A DNA stretch of 48,268 bases from NCBI RefSeq assembly GCF_900142235.1, contig NZ_FRAE01000017.1:1-48268 (forward strand), given 5' to 3'. The position numbers and the translations under genes are program-made. Every line of letters begins with the position of its first letter. Positions within the stretch are counted from its first letter, which is position 1. This DNA comes from Tepidibacter formicigenes DSM 15518. GTDB taxonomy: Bacteria > Bacillota > Clostridia > Peptostreptococcales > Peptostreptococcaceae. The notes below the pieces were generated by a model that was not told where the DNA came from, ran no database searches, and saw nothing but the letters and a program-made list of their open reading frames with translations. Shown here in pieces: positions 30,079 through 37,434 of the stretch.

Positions 30079-31006
30079 ATTCCTTTTTTTGCATCATCTG
30101 ATTAAGATTCTCTATTGCAATAGGTGCTTTTATTTTCATTAGCTTTAAATCTTTACTTTCTATTGATTTTTTTAAAGCTTCTATTGATAATTTGAGTTTT
30201 AAGAATTTTTCTTTATCTTTTGAATACATATCTGCTTTAGCATTAATAGATTCTGAGGTAGTTGTTAAAGTTTTTATTGATTCATCAAAGCTATTCATAT
30301 TAGCTAATAGAACAGCTTTCCTAACGGAATATTTCATTTTATCAACATCATTATCTGTAGGTGTTTTAAAATAATTTTTAAAGTCTGATATATATTTAGT
30401 TAAGTTGTTACAATATACTAATGAGTTAAATATATCGTAATTAGAAATTGATGTTGTTAAAAGGTTTAAGTTATTTTCAAAGTTGTCTATATAGTCCTTT
30501 TCTATTGGGACTGTATTCATTTTTGCTTGAAGTTCATTCCATCCTTTATGAATATTAAAAAGGTCTTTTTTTACGTCCATCCAGTAATCTTCAAGCTTAT
30601 ATTTTAAATCTTCTTTTTCTAATTCATTTACAGATTTAATATCTTCAGCTTTTAGAGAGGTATAAATATTTGTATCTTCTATAAATGATGATATTTTAAC
30701 TTTTTCTTTTTCTAATTCTTCTTCTGTTTTTTTTCTATCTTTTTCTGAAAGTCTATCATTACTTATATCTGATAATTCCTTTTCTTTTTGATAAGATATT
30801 TGATCTAATTTTTTCTTTTCCTCTAAGGCTTTATTTATACTTGGCATTAAATCAATTTTTGCCATTAGAGTTATTATATCTTCTTGTAGTGTTGTTAATA
30901 TTTCTGGTTGCTTAGGAATGTTACTTTCTGATTTTTTTTCTTCAGGTTTAGCACAGCCGTTCAAAATTAACAATAAAAATAAGGATATAACTATAATTTT
31001 TCTCAT
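30077..31006 (-). CDS. Uncharacterised coiled-coil lipoprotein
   Basis: A 309-residue protein I do not recognise. Residues 1-18 are a lipoprotein signal ending LLLILNGC, so it should be lipid-anchored outside the membrane. The rest is Lys/Glu-rich and mostly helical: a strong coiled coil about 40-110 (with KDRKKTEEELEKEKVKI), then helices punctuated by aromatic residues (YWMDVKKDLFNIHKGWNEL). No enzymatic motif is visible. The ATG at 31006 (minus) has GAGGTGA upstream; an earlier in-frame ATG lacks a site. It is convergent with the atp operon and divergent from the coiled-coil gene at 31180. Confidence 0.8.
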   Translation of the reverse strand: MRKIIVISLFLLLILNGCAKPEEKKSESNIPKQPEILTTLQEDIITLMAKIDLMPSINKALEEKKKLDQISYQKEKELSDISNDRLSEKDRKKTEEELEKEKVKISSFIEDTNIYTSLKAEDIKSVNELEKEDLKYKLEDYWMDVKKDLFNIHKGWNELQAKMNTVPIEKDYIDNFENNLNLLTTSISNYDIFNSLVYCNNLTKYISDFKNYFKTPTDNDVDKMKYSVRKAVLLANMNSFDESIKTLTTTSESINAKADMYSKDKEKFLKLKLSIEALKKSIESKDLKLMKIKAPIAIENLNQMMQKKE

Positions 31007-31179
31007 AAAATCACCTCGTATAAATATTTTTTCCAAAGGTTAAAAAAATAATTCAATAGTTTTATTGACTTAAAATAGTTTATTTAGTAAATTTTAAAAT
31101 ATAAAATTTAAGAATAACTTTATAAAATTTTATACATGACGATATATATTGTAAATATATTAAGGAAAGGTTGGGAAGT

Positions 31180-31794
31180 ATGATTTTTGGTAGAAAGCAG
31201 ATAGATATTGATTTAGCTGAAAAAATAATAAAAAAAAATAAAATCCCAGTACTAACTCAATATGAGCCATGGAAAAAGCTTTTTAATGGTGAAGTCAATA
31301 AAGAAATAAAAGCTTTTGCAAAAGAGCTTGAAGAAGCTTTAAATAAGAAAAAAGAACTTGAAAAAGAGCTTTTTAGATTACAGGGGCAAAAGCCTAAGAA
31401 AATGGCTAAAATAATATATATATCAAATGAACTAAATGAAAATAAAAATAAGGCTGCAGAAATAGAGCTAGACAATTTAAAAAATGAAATGGAAGATATA
31501 AATAATAATATAAATATTATATTTGAAGAGCTTGAAGTACTTCCTAAATTGATAGAAGAAAAAAATTTAAATCTTTTAAAAGCTACAGTTAAATATGCTT
31601 ATGATGATATGAATAAAGGGGAAGATAGATTAGATGAAATTCAACAGCTTATAGGAAATTTAAGAAAAGAATTAGATTTATTAAGAGAAGAAAAAGAGTA
31701 TATAGAAGAGAAGGTAAATTATATTTATAATTTTTTACATTCGCTACTTGGATATAAAGATATGGAAAAACTAGACAATAAGCTTTTAAAATAA
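31180..31794 (+). CDS. Uncharacterised coiled-coil cytoplasmic protein
   Basis: A 204-residue protein without signal peptide or membrane helix and not recognised. After a short N-terminus (MIFGRKQIDIDLAEKIIKKN) with the segment YEPWKKLFNG, it is almost all coiled coil in three blocks: about 45-75, 85-125 and 145-180, ending YNFLHSLLGYKDMEKLDNKL. The ATG at 31180 is chosen over a TTG at 31171 because AAGGAAAGG directly abuts the TTG. It stands alone between divergent and terminator boundaries. A structural or scaffold role is the most that can be said. Confidence 0.75.
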   Translation: MIFGRKQIDIDLAEKIIKKNKIPVLTQYEPWKKLFNGEVNKEIKAFAKELEEALNKKKELEKELFRLQGQKPKKMAKIIYISNELNENKNKAAEIELDNLKNEMEDINNNINIIFEELEVLPKLIEEKNLNLLKATVKYAYDDMNKGEDRLDEIQQLIGNLRKELDLLREEKEYIEEKVNYIYNFLHSLLGYKDMEKLDNKLLK

Positions 31795-31806
31795 TACAAA
31801 ATATAT

Positions 31807-31849
31807 ACCACTAAATCATTAAACTTATGATGTAGTGGTTGTTTTTTTT
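31807..31849 (+). terminator. Intrinsic terminator after the coiled-coil gene
   Basis: ACCACTA pairs with TAGTGGT, with an inner CAT/ATG pair, followed by TGTTTTTTTT. Confidence 0.82.
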
Positions 31850-31899
31850 AATGATATAATAAATAAAATATATTAGATACTATATTTTGGAGGTGTTTT

Positions 31900-32295
31900 A
31901 TGAATATTTTAGGCATTGGAGTAGATATAATAGAAATATATAGAATAAAAAATGCTGTAAATAGAAATAATAAATTTTTAGGTAGAGTATTTACAAAAGA
32001 GGAGATAGATTATTTTGAAAGTAAAAATTTTAAAATAGAGACTATAGCAGGAAATTTTGCAGCAAAAGAAGCTGTTAGTAAAGCTTTTGGAACTGGTATT
32101 AGAAATTTTAGATTAACTGATATAGAAATATTGAGAAATGACCTTGGAAAACCGTATGTAAAATTATATAATAATTTATATGAATTATCTGAAAAATTAA
32201 AAATTACTGAAATTATGATTTCTATATCTCATTGTAAAGAATATGCAGTTGCAAATGCAATAATATTGAAAGGGGGGAATGATTTTGAAAGCTAA
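31900..32295 (+). CDS. acpS: Holo-[acyl-carrier-protein] synthase
   Basis: A 131-residue AcpS moving phosphopantetheine from CoA to acyl carrier protein. GIGVDIIEIYRI at the N-terminus holds the Mg2+-binding Asp; AGNFAAKEAVSKAFGTGI near residue 50 holds the second acidic ligand and the lysine; ISISHCKEYAVANAII closes the fold. The ATG follows GGAGGTG. It leads the acpS-alr-ndoA cluster known from Bacillus. Confidence 0.95.
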   Translation: MNILGIGVDIIEIYRIKNAVNRNNKFLGRVFTKEEIDYFESKNFKIETIAGNFAAKEAVSKAFGTGIRNFRLTDIEILRNDLGKPYVKLYNNLYELSEKLKITEIMISISHCKEYAVANAIILKGGNDFES

Positions 32296-32737
32296 AGACA
32301 TTATGACTTGTGATGTTATAGCAGTAAATGAGAACACTACCATTGAAAAAATTGTAAAAATACTTTTAGAAAAAAGAATAGGAGGTGTTCCTGTAGTAGA
32401 TGATGAAAATCGAGTAATTGGAATAATTTCAGAAACTGATATTATGAAAAAAGAAAAAAATATAAATATACCTTCATTCATAACAATACTTCAAGGAGTT
32501 GTATTTCTTGAGAGTTTAAAAAATATGGAAGAAGATATAAAAAAGATAGCAGCTTATAAAGCTGTAGATATAATGTCTAAGGATGTTTTAAAAGTTTATG
32601 AAGAAGATAGTCTTGAATACGTTGCAAATCTCATGATAGAAAAATCTATAAATAGAGTTCCTGTAGTTGATGAAGAAAACAAGATAAAAGGAATTATATG
32701 TAGATATGACATAATAAAAGCAATGTATAAAGTATAA
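32285..32737 (+). CDS. Two-CBS-domain protein
   Basis: A 150-residue protein consisting of two CBS motifs: residues about 5-55 (AKDIMTCDVIAVNENTTIEK, RIGGVPVVDDENRVIGIIS) and about 92-145 (AVDIMSKDVLKVYEEDSLE, NRVPVVDEENKIKGIICRYD). Such stand-alone pairs bind adenine nucleotides and sense energy state; no effector domain is attached. The start is TTG at 32285, seven bases after AGGGGGG, overlapping acpS by 11 bases; an ATG at 32279 is only one base from that site. It is an addition between acpS and the ydcC-like gene compared with the Bacillus arrangement as I recall it. Confidence 0.88.
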   Translation: MKAKDIMTCDVIAVNENTTIEKIVKILLEKRIGGVPVVDDENRVIGIISETDIMKKEKNINIPSFITILQGVVFLESLKNMEEDIKKIAAYKAVDIMSKDVLKVYEEDSLEYVANLMIEKSINRVPVVDEENKIKGIICRYDIIKAMYKV

Positions 32738-32774
32738 AACTCTAATATACATTTCAATATAGGGGGGAGATTTT

Positions 32775-33359
32775 GTGAAAAAGTGGATTTTATATGCCCT
32801 TTTGAGTTTTGTTTTAGTTTTTTCACTTACAGGGTGTAGGGAATCCACAAATGAAGAAGTATATTACAAGTTCCATAAGAAAATAGCAAACTTAAAGTCC
32901 TATTCTTGTATAGCATATATTAATGTATCTGGAAACAAATCTGCTAAAGAATATATTGTAAAGCATTATTATAAAACTCCAGATTACTACAAGTTAGAAA
33001 CTTTAAGCCCAAGTAATTTAAAAGGAAAAACTACTATTTATGATAAAGATAAAATTATAATAAAAAAACCAAAATATAAAGATGAATTTAAAATTACTTA
33101 TAAAGGAATAGAAAATAGATATTTATTTGTAGGAGATTTTATACAAAATATATTTGAAAATGAGAATTTAAATATATCTGGAGATAGATATTTTTTAATT
33201 TTAGAAACTGACATACCAGGTTCTTCCTTTTATTTTAATAAAGAAAAAGTCTATATAGATAAAAAAACATTAAAACCTAACAAATTAGAAATAATGGATT
33301 CAAATGGGAAAAAAAGATTTACTGTTACCTATAAAGAGTTTAGGTACAACATAGATTAA
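32775..33359 (+). CDS. Lipoprotein with LolA-like fold, YdcC-like by position
   Basis: A 194-residue protein with a lipoprotein signal (residues 1-21, LTGC). The mature part has repeated beta-strand segments around tyrosine and lysine (KEYIVKHYYKTPDYYKLETL, TTIYDKDKIIIKKPKYKDEF, KVYIDKKTLKPNKLEIMDSN), the pattern of LolA-like half-barrels that cradle lipids. B. subtilis ydcC sits between acpS and alr in the same way, so a YdcC-type role is suggested by synteny; this protein is clearly shorter than YdcC. Start GTG after GGGGGGAG. Confidence 0.72.
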   Translation: MKKWILYALLSFVLVFSLTGCRESTNEEVYYKFHKKIANLKSYSCIAYINVSGNKSAKEYIVKHYYKTPDYYKLETLSPSNLKGKTTIYDKDKIIIKKPKYKDEFKITYKGIENRYLFVGDFIQNIFENENLNISGDRYFLILETDIPGSSFYFNKEKVYIDKKTLKPNKLEIMDSNGKKRFTVTYKEFRYNID

Positions 33360-33375
33360 GTTAGGGGGATGAAAA

Positions 33376-34536
33376 ATGAGTTATAAAATTAGACCTACTT
33401 GGGCAGAAATAAATATAGATAATTTAAAAGAAAATTATAGAAATATAAAAAAACTGCTCAAAGAAGATACAAAAATATGTGGTGTTGTTAAAGCAAATGG
33501 TTATGGCCATGGCTCCATACAAGTAGCAAAGGCATTAATTGAGGAAGGAGTTGATTATTTAGCAGTTGCAACTCTTGAAGAAGCCTTAGAGCTTAGAAGT
33601 GATAATATAAAAAAACCCATACTATGTCTTGGGTATATACAAGAAGGTGATTTTAAATTAGTGCTGAACAATGATATAGATGTTACTATATACTCATATG
33701 AATCAGCAGAAAAACTGAATAATTTAGCAAAGGAAAATGATAATATAGTTAATATACATATAAAACTAGACACAGGAATGTCAAGACTAGGTTTTCAAAT
33801 AGAAGATAAAACTGTGGATTACATAGAAAAAATATATAACCTCTCAAATATAAATATGGTTGGAATATATAGTCATTTTGCGATGGCTGATGAAAAAGAT
33901 AAAACATTTACACATATGCAGTTTGAAAAATTTGAATACATAACAAAAAAATTAGAAGATAGAGGCATAAAAATACCAATAAAGCATATATGTAATAGTG
34001 CAGGTATAATAGATTATCCTGATTATCATCTTGATATGGTAAGAAGTGGGATAATACTATATGGGCACTATCCTTCTGATGAAGTGAAAAAGGAACTTCT
34101 TCCTTTAAAACCTATAATGACACTAAAAACTAAAGTATCTCATGTAAAGATTTTAGAACCAGAAAGAGGAATAAGCTATGGTCAAAAATATAAAACTGAA
34201 AATTATACAAAGATAGCTACAATTCCTATAGGATATGCAGATGGGTTTACAAGAATGTTAGGAGAAAATGCAAATGTAAAAATAAAAAATGAATTGGTTC
34301 CAGTGGTTGGTAGAATCTGCATGGATCAATGTATGATAAAAGTAGATGATTTAGATGTAAATATAGGTGATGAGGTTAAGATATTTGGAGAAGATTCCGA
34401 TATAAAAATAGAGAGATTTGCAGATGCACTTAATACTATAAATTATGAAGTTTTGTGTATGATCTCAAGAAGAGTACCTCGTATATATTTGGAAGGAAAT
34501 ACAGTTTTACACACTTTAGATTATTTGGTAAAATAG
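33376..34536 (+). CDS. alr: Alanine racemase
   Basis: A 386-residue fold III PLP enzyme interconverting L- and D-alanine for peptidoglycan. The PLP lysine is Lys39 in VVKANGYGHGS; LDTGMSRLGF near residue 135, HICNSAGI near 200, VRSGIILYG near 220, the catalytic tyrosine in GISYGQKYK near 266 and GRICMDQCM near 313 are all present. The ATG follows TAGGGGGAT. PLP comes from PdxST at 6918. Alr-ndoAI-ndoA order matches Bacillus. Confidence 0.97.
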   Translation: MSYKIRPTWAEINIDNLKENYRNIKKLLKEDTKICGVVKANGYGHGSIQVAKALIEEGVDYLAVATLEEALELRSDNIKKPILCLGYIQEGDFKLVLNNDIDVTIYSYESAEKLNNLAKENDNIVNIHIKLDTGMSRLGFQIEDKTVDYIEKIYNLSNINMVGIYSHFAMADEKDKTFTHMQFEKFEYITKKLEDRGIKIPIKHICNSAGIIDYPDYHLDMVRSGIILYGHYPSDEVKKELLPLKPIMTLKTKVSHVKILEPERGISYGQKYKTENYTKIATIPIGYADGFTRMLGENANVKIKNELVPVVGRICMDQCMIKVDDLDVNIGDEVKIFGEDSDIKIERFADALNTINYEVLCMISRRVPRIYLEGNTVLHTLDYLVK

Positions 34537-34565
34537 AAAGGTAATTAACTTTGGGAGGCGATTTT

Positions 34566-34850
34566 GTGTCTAGTTGCATAGGTAAAAAGAAAATAGTAGT
34601 GAGTCTGCCTAACAGCTTACTTGTAGAAGTTGATAAAATAATAAAAGTAGAAAATAAAAATAGATCTGAATTTATAAGAGAAGCTATGAATTTATATTTA
34701 AGAGAAAAACGCAAAATAGAAACAAGAGAGTCGATGATAAAAGGGTATAGAGAAATGGGAGCCATAAATTTAGCTTTAGCAGAAATGGGACTTAGTATCG
34801 ATGTATCTTCTTTGGAGGGGTATGAAGGGAAGATAGCACAAGGTGAATAA
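34566..34850 (+). CDS. ndoAI: Antitoxin of the MazEF/NdoAI type (ribbon-helix-helix)
   Basis: A 94-residue antitoxin. The ribbon-helix-helix DNA-binding core is residues about 8-50 ([35 protein letters not shown]); the rest is the toxin-binding tail. It should neutralise the following mRNA interferase and repress its own operon. The start is GTG at 34566, after GGGAGGCGAT. It overlaps the toxin gene by eight bases. Confidence 0.9.
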   Translation: MSSCIGKKKIVVSLPNSLLVEVDKIIKVENKNRSEFIREAMNLYLREKRKIETRESMIKGYREMGAINLALAEMGLSIDVSSLEGYEGKIAQGE

Positions 34851-35205
34851 TAATTTAGAAATCAAAAGAGGCGATATAATTTATGCTGATTTGAGCCCAG
34901 TAGTAGGATCTGAGCAAGGAGGAGTAAGACCAGTTCTTATAATCCAAAATGATATAGGAAATAAATATAGTCCTACTGTTATAATTGCAGCTATAACGTC
35001 TCAAATCAATAAAGCCAAATTACCTACTCACATAGAAATAAAGGCAAATGATTATGGTTTAAATAGAGATTCCGTAGTATTGCTTGAGCAAATTAGAACA
35101 ATAGATAAAAAAAGATTAAGAGAGAAAATAGGACATTTTGATGATGAGTTAATGGAAAAAGTAGACGAAGGCCTCCAAATAAGCCTAGGATTATTTGAAG
35201 TATAG
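34843..35205 (+). CDS. ndoA: mRNA interferase toxin, MazF/NdoA family
   Basis: A 120-residue MazF-like endoribonuclease that cuts single-stranded mRNA at short sequence motifs. [19 protein letters not shown] near residue 8, [12 protein letters not shown], and TQ-type segment [14 protein letters not shown] are family marks; [11 protein letters not shown] near residue 85 completes the core. The start is GTG at 34843 inside the antitoxin gene, typical of coupled toxin-antitoxin pairs. Such loci downstream of alr are chromosomal and conserved, acting in stress response. Confidence 0.95.
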   Translation: MNNNLEIKRGDIIYADLSPVVGSEQGGVRPVLIIQNDIGNKYSPTVIIAAITSQINKAKLPTHIEIKANDYGLNRDSVVLLEQIRTIDKKRLREKIGHFDDELMEKVDEGLQISLGLFEV

Positions 35206-35209
35206 TGAG

Positions 35210-35234
35210 CCTGTAAAGGCTCTCTTTTTTTATT
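35210..35234 (+). terminator. Intrinsic terminator after ndoA
   Basis: GAGCC at 35210 pairs with GGCTC at 35221, followed by TCTTTTTTT. Confidence 0.82.
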
Positions 35235-35300
35235 GATTTTTTAGCTTACTTTTGCAATAATAAGAGTAGTTATAGATTATAAAATTTGGGGGGCAAATTT

Positions 35301-36824
35301 ATGAAGAAATTATTTTCGGTTTTGGTTATAGCTATATTATTTTTTTCAATTATATTTGGATATGAAGTAAAAGCACAGGAAAATTATAAAAGGATATATG
35401 TATATAGCAATGGATTTAGTAGTGAGATACCATATAATTTTGTTGTTGATGAGAGTCTTGATAATATAGTTACAAAGCTATATACACAAGATGGTACAAA
35501 AATACATATATACAATCAGCCTGTAGACAATGTTGGGGTTCAAACTTACATAAAGTACAGTAATAAGCAAATAAATCTTGGAAAAGGGGGAGTTAGCTTA
35601 ATAAATAAAGAAAAAGTTAAATTTGAAAATGGTGCTACAGCGTATATATATGAATATAAAAGACCTATTCAAAAAAATATAAGCAACGATAAAAATTACT
35701 ATTATGAGATAAATGAAGTATATCCTAAAGATAAAAGAGTTATAACATTTTGGTTAAAGACTGATGAAGCAAACTTTGAATACTATAAGGGTGTTTTAAA
35801 TCATATAGCAAAAACTACTTGGCAAATGGAAGAGCATAATGACCCTTATCATCCTCCTTATAAAACAAGAAGTATAAATATAAAAGGAGATAAAACTACT
35901 ATAGATATACCAAAAGATAAAATGCTTTGGGGAATATTTCATCCACATAAATTAGATAAAGGAAATTATGTTGATGAGGTATCTGATATTGAACAAAAAC
36001 TTGATTGGAAATTTGAGTTTTTAATGACGTATTCTGACTTTAGAAATAATATTCCTGTAGAGGGAGTAAAAAATGCTTATAATGATGGAAGAGTTATGAT
36101 GCTTACTATGCAGCCGTGGTTCTATGGTGATAGAGATAGTAATATAATAATACCTCAGATAATAAATGGAGAATATGATGAATACATAAAAAAATGGGCA
36201 AGAGATGTAAAAGACATAAAGGAGCCAATATTTATAAGGTTTGCTAATGAAATGAATGGAGATTGGGACCCTTGGTGTGCATGGTTTTTTGCAAAAGATA
36301 CAGATCTTTACATAGAAGCTTGGAAGAGAGTTTATAACATATTTAAAGAAGAAGGAGCAAATAATGCATTATTTGTTTTCAATCCTCATGATAGATCTTA
36401 TCCAAACTTTAAGTGGAATAATGCTCATCTTTATTATCCAGGAGATGAATATGTTGATTGGGTAGGTCTTACAGGATATAATAATGGAACTTCTTTTAAA
36501 GGAGATGTTTGGAGAGAATTTGATGAAATTTACTATAATAATTATAATGAATATATGAAATACTATTCTAACAAGCCATTTATGATAACGGAATTTTCGT
36601 GCAATGAAGTTGGAGGAGACAAAGCTAATTGGATAAGAGAAGGATTTAAAAAGTTTGTGAATATGCCTAATATAAAAATGGCAGTTTGGTTTGATCAAGT
36701 AGATATGCTTTGGGAATATAACATAGATTCGTCACCAGAAGCAATGGATGCTTTTAAAGAATCTTTGAGAAATCCACATTTTTCTACAGATTCAGTATCA
36801 ATTTCCCAGGAAATAAATTATTAA
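35301..36824 (+). CDS. Secreted GH26-like glycoside hydrolase
   Basis: A 507-residue secreted protein. Signal peptide about 1-28 (ending VKAQE); residues about 30-170 are an N-terminal domain I do not recognise; residues about 195-490 look like a glycoside hydrolase family 26 barrel. FANEMNGDWDPWCAWFF near residue 315 fits the acid/base glutamate region (HEMNGDW in mannanases, with Ala-Asn here), and MITEFSCNEVGG near 430 fits the nucleophile. Family 26 acts on beta-mannans and related glycans. It opens the envelope-polysaccharide block, so it may trim or modify that polymer. The ATG follows GGGGGG. Confidence 0.78.
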   Translation: MKKLFSVLVIAILFFSIIFGYEVKAQENYKRIYVYSNGFSSEIPYNFVVDESLDNIVTKLYTQDGTKIHIYNQPVDNVGVQTYIKYSNKQINLGKGGVSLINKEKVKFENGATAYIYEYKRPIQKNISNDKNYYYEINEVYPKDKRVITFWLKTDEANFEYYKGVLNHIAKTTWQMEEHNDPYHPPYKTRSINIKGDKTTIDIPKDKMLWGIFHPHKLDKGNYVDEVSDIEQKLDWKFEFLMTYSDFRNNIPVEGVKNAYNDGRVMMLTMQPWFYGDRDSNIIIPQIINGEYDEYIKKWARDVKDIKEPIFIRFANEMNGDWDPWCAWFFAKDTDLYIEAWKRVYNIFKEEGANNALFVFNPHDRSYPNFKWNNAHLYYPGDEYVDWVGLTGYNNGTSFKGDVWREFDEIYYNNYNEYMKYYSNKPFMITEFSCNEVGGDKANWIREGFKKFVNMPNIKMAVWFDQVDMLWEYNIDSSPEAMDAFKESLRNPHFSTDSVSISQEINY

Positions 36825-36854
36825 GACAGGAAATTATAGGGGGAGATTCGAAAA

Positions 36855-37361
36855 ATGGTTAAAAATGTATTGAAAAATAAGATGTATATATTGATTTTGG
36901 TGTGTTCTATTATAATTACTACTTCATATATAGTAAAAGCTTCGGATTATGAACCAGGTTCAAGTTCTGATCCAGTAGTGACAAAGTCTTATGTAGATAT
37001 GAAAATAGATCAGCTTGCTGAAAATGTAAATGATGCAATTGAAAAATTAACTGTAAATAATAAAGAGGAAAACAATGATAATGCAAATATCAGTAATAAT
37101 GAGATAGAAATAGTTAAGCTTCAAGAAGGGCAAAGTATAATCTTAGAATCTGGAAGTGAAATTATATTAAGAGGTGGAAAAGCTACTATTATAGATAGTG
37201 AACAAGGGGGAATAGCAGATTTAACTCAAGGATTAGACTTAAGAATGGATTATGAAGTTCCTGCTAATCACCTTCTTTTAATTCCAAGATCAGATGGAAG
37301 AGGAGTAAAAGCTTTGACTAACTGTATTCTTATGGTGAAAGGGAAATATGAGATAAATTAA
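36855..37361 (+). CDS. Small secreted protein, unknown function
   Basis: A 168-residue exported protein, not recognised by name. Signal or anchor helix about 9-29 (ILILVCSIIITTSYIVKA). After it comes EPGSSSDPVVTKSYVDMKID, then a short coiled coil (about 48-72), an Asn-rich linker, and a beta-rich C-terminal part (about 88-165; SEIILRGGKATII, NHLLLIPRSDGRGVKA). Similar GSSSDPVVTKSYV segments occur in small clostridial surface proteins, as I recall. It lies 30 bases after the GH26-like gene with GGGGGAG and is followed by a terminator, so the two probably form one transcript. Confidence 0.75.
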   Translation: MVKNVLKNKMYILILVCSIIITTSYIVKASDYEPGSSSDPVVTKSYVDMKIDQLAENVNDAIEKLTVNNKEENNDNANISNNEIEIVKLQEGQSIILESGSEIILRGGKATIIDSEQGGIADLTQGLDLRMDYEVPANHLLLIPRSDGRGVKALTNCILMVKGKYEIN

Positions 37362-37364
37362 TTT

Positions 37365-37390
37365 AAAGGGGGTGTAAATCCCCCTATTTT
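37365..37390 (+). terminator. Intrinsic terminator after the small secreted protein
   Basis: GGGGG at 37368-37372 pairs with CCCCC at 37380-37384 around TGTAAAT, then TATTTT. The T tract is short, so read-through is possible. Confidence 0.6.
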
Positions 37391-37434
37391 GTTGTATAAT
37401 TTAAAAATGATTGTTATTTTAAGGAGTGAGATTG

